From assembly GCA_030432855.1 (NCBI GenBank), contig JAUILM010000061.1, forward strand, positions 1 through 13,596: a stretch of 13,596 nt of DNA, written 5' to 3'. Made by a program: the position numbers and the translations under genes. Shown here piece by piece: positions 8,231-13,596 of the stretch. The notes under the pieces are model-generated. The model had not been told where the DNA came from and made no database searches. It saw nothing but the letters and a program-made list of their open reading frames with translations. Origin of the DNA: Bacteroidia bacterium. GTDB lineage: Bacteria; Bacteroidota; Bacteroidia; Chitinophagales; Saprospiraceae. Numbering within the stretch: position 1 is the stretch's first letter; each line of letters starts with the position of its first letter.

Positions 8231-8256
8231 ACTTCCGTCCGGAAGTATTTTTTTTT
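8231..8256 (+). terminator. Hairpin plus T-tract oriented against the operon (glmS-dehydrogenase gap)
   Basis: ACTTCC...GGAAGT (8231-8246, 6 bp stem, 4-nt loop) is followed on the plus strand by TATTTTTTTTT. This is an intrinsic-terminator form for plus-strand (antisense) transcription. On the minus strand, the coding direction, the A-tract precedes the hairpin and no U-run follows, so glmS transcription would not be expected to stop here. It lies in the 87-nt AT-rich gap between glmS and the dehydrogenase gene and could also act as an RNA structure in the leader of the latter. Confidence 0.45.
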
Positions 8257-8268
8257 AAATTCTGATTA

Positions 8269-10107
8269 TTATTCTACAGTTACTGATTTTGCAAGGTTAC
8301 GAGGTTGATCAATATTGCAGCCACGTCCTTTTGCGATGTAATAAGAAATAAGTTGAAGAGGTACTACTGTGGTGAGAGGAGTGAGAAACTCAGAGACAGC
8401 TGGTATTTCAATTTGATAATCAGCCAATGCAGCATCGATTTCCATTCCCGCATTCCGAATTATAATCACCTCACCCTTTCTTGATTTTATTTCCTGAATA
8501 TTGCTTGTCAACTTAAGCAAGGCGCTTTTATTAGTTGCCAAAATGAAGACGGGCATCTCACTGTCAACCAATGCTATGGGTCCGTGCTTCATTTCTGCTG
8601 CCGGATATCCTTCCGCATGTATGTAAGAGATTTCCTTCAATTTAAGGGCACCTTCAAGTGCTACGGGAAAATTAAGACCGCGTCCCAGAAATAAAGCACT
8701 TTCTTTATTCACCCAGTTTTGGGACAGATCACCAAGCAGCTGATCAGTCAACAACGCTTCCTGCATCATTTTTGGAACTTCTAAAAATTCATCGATGGAC
8801 TTTTTGCATTGTAGCGGATGAAGCTTTCCGGTGATGGTTGCCAACTTTAAGGCAATCAATGTCAAAAGGGAAACTTGCCCCGTAAATGCTTTGGTAGAAG
8901 CAACGCCGATTTCCACACCTGCCTTGATATAACTTACTGCATCGGTATGCCGGGCAATGGTAGAACCTGGTGTATTAATAATACCATAGGTAAATGCCCC
9001 TCGTTCATTAGCCAATTTAATGGCCGCCAGGGTATCTGCCGTTTCTCCTGACTGAGAAATTCCGATCACAATATCTGAAGTGCTGATTAGAGGATCACGG
9101 TATCGAAACTCGGAGGCATACTCAACTTCCACATGAATGCCTGCCATGGATTCAATTAAGTACTCCGCAATAAGGCCCGCATGCCAGGAGGTACCGCAAC
9201 CCACGATAACTATTCTCTTTGCTTGTTTGAAAATGCGTCTGTGTAGGTCAATAGCTTCAATTTTAATTTCGGCCAGGTTTGTGTCAACATAAGATTTCAG
9301 GGTCCTCGCAATTATCTCCGGCTGTTCGTATATTTCTTTGAGCATGAAGGAATCGAAACCTTCCTTAGAATATACTGTGTCCTTTCGTTCGAGTGTGTGT
9401 ACTTCGGGAGTAATGCTGGCGTTTTCAAAATCAATTACTTCATAGTCTCCTTCCAGATGAACAGTAATGATTTCCTGATCTTCTAAGTAAATTACTTTGT
9501 CACAACTCTCTGTAAGTGGAAAAACATCGGAAGCCAGATAAAAACCAGATCCTGATATACCGACTACAAGAGGATTGTCATTTTTTGCCGCCACCATTGT
9601 ATTCGGAGCGGTACTATCCAATATTACAAAAGCAAAAGATCCTTCAACATCCCCCAATGATCTTCTTACTGCCTCAGTCAATTCCAACTGATAGTGATCC
9701 TGATACCATGCTATATATTGTACTAGTACTTCTGAATCTGTATCTGATTTAAATGAATATCCTTTTTCAATCAGGAAGTTTTTTAGAGACTGGTAGTTTT
9801 CGATAATACCATTATGGACCATTGCCAGTCTTCCATTTTCTGACATATGTGGATGAGCATTATTTTCGGCAGGCACTCCGTGAGTAGCCCATCGCGTATG
9901 TCCCAGGGCAACTAATCCAGCCATCGGTTGATTTTTCACATGATCTTCAAGATCTGCTACCTTTCCTTTTACTTTAAATACATTGAGAGCATTATTGAAA
10001 ACTGCCACACCTGCACTATCGTAACCTCGATATTCGAGTTTTTTAAGTCCTGCCAGTACTTCTCTTGCTGCATTTTCACTTCCGATATTTGCCATTATTC
10101 CGCACAT
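8269..10107 (-). CDS. glmS: Glutamine--fructose-6-phosphate aminotransferase (isomerizing)
   Basis: This full-length 612-residue GlmS (the family is about 600-610) makes glucosamine-6-phosphate from fructose-6-phosphate and glutamine, the entry step to UDP-GlcNAc. Cys2 after the initiator Met is the glutaminase nucleophile (MCGIM). Glutaminase motifs HTRWATHG (70-77), HNGIIEN (98-104) and SDTDSE (121-126) are intact. Two SIS sugar-isomerase domains follow, with SQSGETADT (351-359), ASTKAFTGQ (403-411) and the C-terminal 'DQPRNLAKSVTVE' loop. The ATG at 10107 is fixed by the need for Cys2. It is the first gene of the exopolysaccharide unit and has the shared operator/promoter element upstream. 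This suggests a regulated copy dedicated to polymer precursors, though only the whole genome would show whether a second housekeeping glmS exists. Confidence 0.97.
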   Translation of the reverse strand: MCGIMANIGSENAAREVLAGLKKLEYRGYDSAGVAVFNNALNVFKVKGKVADLEDHVKNQPMAGLVALGHTRWATHGVPAENNAHPHMSENGRLAMVHNGIIENYQSLKNFLIEKGYSFKSDTDSEVLVQYIAWYQDHYQLELTEAVRRSLGDVEGSFAFVILDSTAPNTMVAAKNDNPLVVGISGSGFYLASDVFPLTESCDKVIYLEDQEIITVHLEGDYEVIDFENASITPEVHTLERKDTVYSKEGFDSFMLKEIYEQPEIIARTLKSYVDTNLAEIKIEAIDLHRRIFKQAKRIVIVGCGTSWHAGLIAEYLIESMAGIHVEVEYASEFRYRDPLISTSDIVIGISQSGETADTLAAIKLANERGAFTYGIINTPGSTIARHTDAVSYIKAGVEIGVASTKAFTGQVSLLTLIALKLATITGKLHPLQCKKSIDEFLEVPKMMQEALLTDQLLGDLSQNWVNKESALFLGRGLNFPVALEGALKLKEISYIHAEGYPAAEMKHGPIALVDSEMPVFILATNKSALLKLTSNIQEIKSRKGEVIIIRNAGMEIDAALADYQIEIPAVSEFLTPLTTVVPLQLISYYIAKGRGCNIDQPRNLAKSVTVE

Positions 10108-10464
10108 AATATTTACTTTTTGTCTTTATTATCTTTCGAATTACACTTCAAAGATGGGATCAAAATGACCGACAAAATCGATCTTTCGATTTTCGGTACC
10201 TCATGCCCTTTTTTTGGTTATGAATGCTGGATTTCCTGAAAATGGTTTGTTGTCAAATGCACACGAAGTAACAACCACCCGTGTATAAATAACTGATTAC
10301 AGGCCTTTTAAGACTCATTTGGACTTGATCATCAGAATAAAATACGGGTAATGAGAATAGCTTAAACCCCAAATAAGACTGGTCAAAGAGGAGATGGAAA
10401 CGTAAATACGAAGGGTTAAGGCCTGAGAGAATTCCGCGGAAAAACCAACTTAACGGTTAATCCA
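10108..10464. other. 357-nt intergenic region between the esterase gene and glmS
   Basis: The half next to glmS holds the glmS leader and promoter B (10140-10219). The rest carries no credible gene on either strand. It contains a TTCCGCGGAA palindrome (10432-10441), a TTAACGGTTAA palindrome (10450-10460) just after the esterase stop, and 8-bp CAGGCCTT / AAGGCCTG copies at 10300-10307 and 10418-10425. The sequence after the esterase stop on the minus strand has only a weak stem followed by GGTTTTT, perhaps a poor terminator. I see no RNA gene here. Confidence 0.6.
10140..10219 (-). promoter_or_regulatory. Promoter B with 21-bp-spaced direct-repeat operator, upstream of glmS
   Basis: On the minus strand, repeats CCAAAAAA (10210-10217) and CCGAAAAT (10189-10196) lie 21 bp apart, followed by a -7-like box CATCTTTG (10149-10156) and GTGTAAT. 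The expected 5' leader is about 35 nt to the glmS ATG. It is the counterpart of promoter A at 4118-4197; spacers of 24 and 13 nt are unconserved in sequence but identical in length. In this copy the proximal block also forms an inverted repeat (AAAATCGA / TCGATTTT, 10174-10193). The regulator is not encoded in the visible window. Confidence 0.6.
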
Positions 10465-11898
10465 CTATTCTTTGACTACTCCTGCAAATGATCCATCAGG
10501 AGTCTCCACCAGCAGTTTGGTAGCTCTATCACCTTCAACCGTAAAAATCATGGTAGACTCTTTACTGATCACATAGAATCGATGGTCTCCCAGTGGATAC
10601 AATTGTTCTCGGGGTAAAATATCTGCCTCAGCGCAGATCTGTCCATTTTCAGCATCCACCGTGATAGTGACTCCCATTTCCATAGCATATTGACCAGAGT
10701 ATAAAGCGATCTCCTTTTGCGTCAGAGTCACTTCAGGCACTAATTCCCCCACATCCTCTCCCAGCTGCTTGAGTCCCACCCGGGCGGCAAAATTCTTAGG
10801 ATTGATCTCCAGGACTCTTCGATAGGCCTCTTTACTCTCTTCCTCTTTACCTACCTTCAAATAGCTCTCGGCAAGATGCATAGCGATCCTTTCTGATTCC
10901 GGATATTCGGTGACTGCCAGCTCATACACAGCCAGCCCTTCTTCGGGTTTTCTTGACATGATAAGATCCTGACCCAGTCGATCCAACATCTGCTCATCCC
11001 AGGAGGGATCGAGACCATACAGGTCATCAAGCTCGTCCCGGTACTTCTCTAAAGTAGAAAATCCCCCTTCAGCGATAGCCTCTCTTCGATTTTGAATATT
11101 CCATTTTTCAAAGATGAACTCCAGTCCCTTATAGGTGCTTAGATGCGGAATAGAACCATGTGATTCATCCGGCATATGATCAAACTGATAGTAGAAATTC
11201 TCCGCTCGATTCTCCTCCAGTAAGGCGGCTACCTTTCTGACACCCCCTAGCATAGCTCCGGTTTCACTACCCATGGTCAGATACATATGCCCTGACCTGT
11301 TCTTGCCGTCACCCTTTAGATACGACTCCACCTGGTCCACCAGCACCTGATTATCCCACCATAGGCTCGGTGATATAGCCAGGTACGCATCAAAGACATT
11401 CGGATGATGCACAAAACTGTGCACAGCAAACAGCCCTCCGAAAGAATGTCCCACTAACATTTTGTACTCTCTGGTCCGGTATCTCTTATCTATCTCGGGG
11501 ATCAATTCATTTTCAATAAACTGAAATAAATTGTCAGCACCACCAGCCGTTGAGAATGCCGAAGTATCTGCTGTGGGAGGGGTAAGATCACGTGTTCTGT
11601 CTGTTGTATTGGGAATGCCCACGACGATCATCTCCGGTGCACGATTATTCTTAGAGAGAAATTTGACACATGCGGTCGTGTGATGGAAATTTCCCCAGCC
11701 GTCCAGTAAATACATCACAGGGTAGTCTCTGTCATTGTCCTCATAATGGTGAGGAGTATATACCAAAATCGGTCGGTCTTCACCTAACACCTCTGAGGTC
11801 AGGGTAAATTGCTCACCGATCACGATGGGTTCTGGTCCTTCCTGGCCGCATACGAAGAAGAAAGACATCAAACAGATGAGGAAAGAGATGTAGCGCAT
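10465..11898 (-). CDS. Secreted alpha/beta-hydrolase esterase (Fes/IroE-like) with TPR-like repeats
   Basis: This 477-residue protein has an export signal (about 1-18, cleavage near 'VCG-Q'). Residues 25-268 form an esterase domain of the putative esterase/enterobactin-esterase-like family: 'RPILVYTPHHY', 'VMYLLDGWGNFHH', 'MIVVGIPNTTDRTRDLTPP'. The nucleophile elbow GHSFGG (150-155) has Ser152, and a candidate catalytic His247 lies in 'MPDESHGSIPH'. 'AISPSLWWDN' (174-183) is also typical. Residues about 300-380 form TPR-like helices ('GLAVYELAVTEYPESERIAMHLAESYLK', 'AYRRVLEINPKNFAARVGLKQL'). Residues about 393-477 look like a small beta domain similar to those behind some serine hydrolases. 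The substrate is unknown. No siderophore genes are nearby, so an iron role should not be assumed. It probably acts in the periplasm. Confidence 0.88.
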   Translation of the reverse strand: MRYISFLICLMSFFFVCGQEGPEPIVIGEQFTLTSEVLGEDRPILVYTPHHYEDNDRDYPVMYLLDGWGNFHHTTACVKFLSKNNRAPEMIVVGIPNTTDRTRDLTPPTADTSAFSTAGGADNLFQFIENELIPEIDKRYRTREYKMLVGHSFGGLFAVHSFVHHPNVFDAYLAISPSLWWDNQVLVDQVESYLKGDGKNRSGHMYLTMGSETGAMLGGVRKVAALLEENRAENFYYQFDHMPDESHGSIPHLSTYKGLEFIFEKWNIQNRREAIAEGGFSTLEKYRDELDDLYGLDPSWDEQMLDRLGQDLIMSRKPEEGLAVYELAVTEYPESERIAMHLAESYLKVGKEEESKEAYRRVLEINPKNFAARVGLKQLGEDVGELVPEVTLTQKEIALYSGQYAMEMGVTITVDAENGQICAEADILPREQLYPLGDHRFYVISKESTMIFTVEGDRATKLLVETPDGSFAGVVKE

Positions 11899-11906
11899 AG
11901 GTCAAG

Positions 11907-11943
11907 ACGTTTTCACCAAAATAATAGAATATTGGGAAAACGT
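11907..11943 (-). promoter_or_regulatory. Inverted repeat flanking a possible -7 box before the esterase gene
   Basis: ACGTTTTC (11907-11914) and GAAAACGT (11936-11943) are perfect inverted 8-mers with a 21-bp AT-rich spacer. On the minus strand the spacer contains TTATTTTG, a 7-of-8 match to TAnnTTTG. The inner arm ends about 8 nt before the esterase ATG at 11898. It could be a repressor operator across the promoter, or an RNA hairpin near the start codon. Confidence 0.35.
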
Positions 11944-11972
11944 TCTACACTTAAGCGTAGCACTGAAGGTAA

Positions 11973-12000
11973 GCCGGAAACTCACTTTAGAGTTCCCGGC
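11973..12000 (-). terminator. Strong hairpin after the dioxygenase gene
   Basis: GCCGGAAACTC ... GAGTTCCCGGC forms an 11-bp stem with a 6-nt loop, 19 bp beyond the stop of the dioxygenase gene. As minus-strand RNA the single odd pair becomes G-U, so the stem is fully paired in the sense direction. Only a weak U-bearing tail (TTACCTT) follows, so termination may be partial or the hairpin may protect the 3' end. Confidence 0.55.
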
Positions 12001-12019
12001 CTCTCGTTTACATGGAATA

Positions 12020-12709
12020 TTATATAACTAAATCTTTAAACAGGAGAAATCCATCCTCTATATTGCCCGTGATACTGTCAACCATGTTGTCATCAAGACT
12101 ATTTGAAAAGATATTATCTCCAGTATTCGAAGTGTCTGCATCTCCCTGGTAGTCCTCTGTACCGTATATAGTTGACGAGGTATCTTCGGGGAAAGCTATT
12201 TGCGTCACCCGGATAGATTGTTCATCGCTATCCAAAACTTCCACATGGATGTGTGGAGCTCTGCCAGGATACCAACCGGGATAGATGGTGATAAAAGAAA
12301 CTGTGCCATTATCATCGGTCATCTGCCGACCGCGTAAAAAATGCGCGTTAGAATAATTCGTGGACTGCATGCCGGTGCCACCATATTCGGAATAATTACC
12401 ATCTGCATCGCAGTGCCAGATATCCACATATACCCCGGGAACCGGTTGACAATCATTACTTTGATCCAAAACGCGCAGAGTCACCAACAAAGCAATGCCT
12501 TCCCGATCCGACACAATGTTAGCACGCACCAGCTCAGCGGGCGATTTTATGGGAAAGGGGCCTGCTGTCTCACTGGGAGATAGCGTACAATCTCCTGTAG
12601 AAGTCATATCCGTTTCTCCATCTTTCACACACGAAGACATGGTGGTGGGAATGGCCATGATTGATCCTATACCTAATAATCCCTTTTTAAAAAAATCCTT
12701 TCGTTTCAT
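12020..12709 (-). CDS. Exported intradiol ring-cleavage dioxygenase-like protein
   Basis: This 229-residue protein resembles the beta subunit of protocatechuate 3,4-dioxygenase. The N-terminus (MKRKDFFKKG, then a hydrophobic stretch to 'MSSC', Cys27) looks like a lipoprotein or Tat-like export signal, so the protein is likely outside the cytoplasm. All expected non-heme Fe(III) ligands are present: Tyr106 ('GNYSEYGG'), Tyr147 ('PGWYPGR'), His153 and His155 ('PHIHVEV'). Arg150 matches the conserved substrate-side Arg. The family cleaves catechol-type rings between the hydroxyls. Neither a partner alpha subunit nor downstream beta-ketoadipate genes appear here, so it may act alone on an unknown aromatic. 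The C-terminus (about 188-229) is Asp/Asn-rich. A strong hairpin follows the stop codon. Confidence 0.9.
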   Translation of the reverse strand: MKRKDFFKKGLLGIGSIMAIPTTMSSCVKDGETDMTSTGDCTLSPSETAGPFPIKSPAELVRANIVSDREGIALLVTLRVLDQSNDCQPVPGVYVDIWHCDADGNYSEYGGTGMQSTNYSNAHFLRGRQMTDDNGTVSFITIYPGWYPGRAPHIHVEVLDSDEQSIRVTQIAFPEDTSSTIYGTEDYQGDADTSNTGDNIFSNSLDDNMVDSITGNIEDGFLLFKDLVI

Positions 12710-12852
12710 CGTTTCTTATTTAATCTCAAATTGATTCGATCAGCACCAGAATAACCAGTCTGACATAACGATAAGTTCGATGCATCACCATTGTACTGTT
12801 TCCAAATTCTTAAACATATGTTAACTCGAAAATTGCAGTGGTAGGAAAGAGG

Positions 12853-12890
12853 ACTAGTGTGGCCACTCTGGATGGCATCGGCACGCTAGT
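12853..12890 (-). terminator. Possible hairpin overlapping the stop of the T9SS-sorted protein gene
   Basis: ACTAGTGTG (12853-12861) and CACGCTAGT (12882-12890) form a 9-bp inverted repeat with one G-U (plus RNA) or A-C (minus RNA) pair, enclosing a smaller GCCA/TGGC stem. It covers the TAG stop codon. There is no U-run afterwards, so a terminator role is uncertain. Confidence 0.25.
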
Positions 12891-13596
12891 GTTTGATATA
12901 GCGATGCACGTATTGCATTTCCTCATCGTCCAACCATATGAGGTAGCTACCGTCCGAATACCCGGAAAGATCCAATCTATCAACACCTGCATAGCTTCCA
13001 ACCAATTGACCATCTAACTGATAGACGCGGAGCATCTTAAATGATTTGGTAAAGACAATGTGACCATTGCCAGGATTGGAACCCACCAGAATCAGGTCAG
13101 GAGAAAGTTCCTCAGTCGTGGTTGTGTTGCTGACATGTATACTCATGGGATAGACAAAATCCTGAATCGTGTCGTTTTCGACAATTTCCAGCAATCGAAT
13201 GGCCATCGAATAGTCTCCCGGCACTTTGGGGCTAGACCACATAAATGCTCCGTCCTGATCGAAGGAAAAAGAAGCTGGCGCTCCATCCCCCACTTCCCAT
13301 GGTAATTGATACTGTGTCTCAAAAGAAGGGGCATATCCCGTGTGAATCGGTAGTTCCAAAGCTGATTCGTGCAGAAAATCAAAATTAAATGGTTGTCCCA
13401 CTACGCCTTCGTACACGTTGATTTCATACAGTGCTGTTGGGGATGACATATAGTCTCCAAATTGATGACTAATCAAATTTATCCGATTGGAAAGTTGGAG
13501 TACTTTATCAGATGGATTTTCAATATTCACGATTCGCTCTGACCAGCAACAATTATAGGTTTCAATACGGAAAGGGCCTGAAGAAGGATAAATATG
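12886..13596 (-). CDS. C-terminal part of a T9SS-sorted surface or secreted protein (5' end beyond window)
   Basis: The frame is open to the window edge, with 236 residues visible before TAG at 12886. A GTG at 13530 is possible but in-frame sequence continues upstream without a stop ('FRIETYNCCWSERIV'), so it is internal. The visible part has a beta-rich Ig/cadherin-like region ('YEINVYEGVVGQPFNFDF', 'GAFMWSSPKVPGDYSMAIRLLEI'), of a type common in large Bacteroidota extracellular proteins. The last ~70 residues resemble a type A T9SS C-terminal domain: 'GSNPGNGHIVF', 'LRVYQLDGQLV', 'LDLSGYSDGSYLIWL' and a basic end 'YVHRYIKH'. The protein should be carried across the outer membrane and attached or released at the surface. 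The function of its missing N-terminal part is unknown. Confidence 0.82.
   Translation of the reverse strand, partial: HIYPSSGPFRIETYNCCWSERIVNIENPSDKVLQLSNRINLISHQFGDYMSSPTALYEINVYEGVVGQPFNFDFLHESALELPIHTGYAPSFETQYQLPWEVGDGAPASFSFDQDGAFMWSSPKVPGDYSMAIRLLEIVENDTIQDFVYPMSIHVSNTTTTEELSPDLILVGSNPGNGHIVFTKSFKMLRVYQLDGQLVGSYAGVDRLDLSGYSDGSYLIWLDDEEMQYVHRYIKH

Noticed and set aside
8182..8268. glmS-associated ribozyme or other riboswitch near glmS
   Set aside because: The glmS ribozyme lies upstream of glmS and is mainly found in Firmicutes. The short glmS leader here (about 35 nt) is too small and the downstream gap shows only a simple hairpin.
10300..10425. CAGGCCTT / AAGGCCTG pair as ends of a small mobile element
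   Set aside because: The core AGGCCT is self-complementary and short, there is no target-site duplication and nothing recognisable between the copies, so chance is enough.
12810..13013. 67-residue minus-strand open frame overlapping the T9SS protein gene
   Set aside because: It overlaps a clear coding frame for most of its length and its translation has no family features, so it is a shadow.
13528..13530. GTG at 13530 as the true start of the T9SS-sorted protein
   Set aside because: The same frame runs without a stop to the window edge and upstream residues read as normal protein, and the visible part lacks a signal peptide, so the gene is truncated by the window.
1..13596. CRISPR arrays, tRNA or rRNA genes, insertion sequences
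   Set aside because: No regularly spaced repeats, no tRNA-like cloverleaf and no transposase were seen by eye on either strand.

Overview
The window looks like part of a Bacteroidota chromosome, probably a Cytophagales-type marine or soil bacterium. The evidence is a surface protein ending in a type IX secretion-style C-terminal sorting domain, TAnnTTTG-like -7 promoter boxes, no strong Shine-Dalgarno sequences, moderate-to-low GC, and the family mix (an H-NOX protein followed by a PAS sensor with a typical Bacteroidota N-terminal helix). All eleven genes lie on the minus strand, so transcription runs from high to low coordinates. Both end genes are cut by the window edges.

Region 1 (12886-13596, 12020-12709, 10465-11898) holds the tail of a T9SS-sorted surface protein, an exported intradiol-dioxygenase-like protein with all four iron ligands, and a secreted alpha/beta-hydrolase esterase carrying TPR-like repeats and a C-terminal beta domain. 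These look like independent accessory genes, separated by hairpins and their own promoters.

Region 2 (about 10250 down to 1) appears to be a dedicated exopolysaccharide locus in two back-to-back transcription units. The first unit encodes glmS, a UDP-HexNAc 6-dehydrogenase of the TviB/WbpO type, a TolC-like outer-membrane protein with an extra C-terminal domain, and a HlyD/Alg44-like membrane-fusion protein. The second encodes a TackOD1-type multi-zinc-ribbon protein, a processive family-2 glycosyltransferase (BcsA/Alg8/PgaC-like), an H-NOX heme gas sensor, and a PAS-PAS sensor protein running off the window. In the second unit the glycosyltransferase gene overlaps the TackOD1 gene, and the PAS gene overlaps the H-NOX gene, each by ATGA.

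The inferred logic is this: GlmS and the dehydrogenase supply amino-sugar and amino-uronate precursors, the glycosyltransferase polymerises and extrudes the chain, and the HlyD and TolC-like proteins form the envelope conduit. The TackOD1, H-NOX and PAS proteins probably control output in response to NO or oxygen and to intracellular signalling. Strikingly, the glmS promoter and the promoter in front of the TackOD1 gene share the same architecture without gaps: a -7 box plus two direct-repeat operator half-sites 21 bp apart, with unconserved spacers of identical length. This suggests both units answer to one regulator, with LytTR-type geometry. That shared promoter and the coupling of a gas sensor to a synthase-dependent polysaccharide machine are the most interesting signals here.
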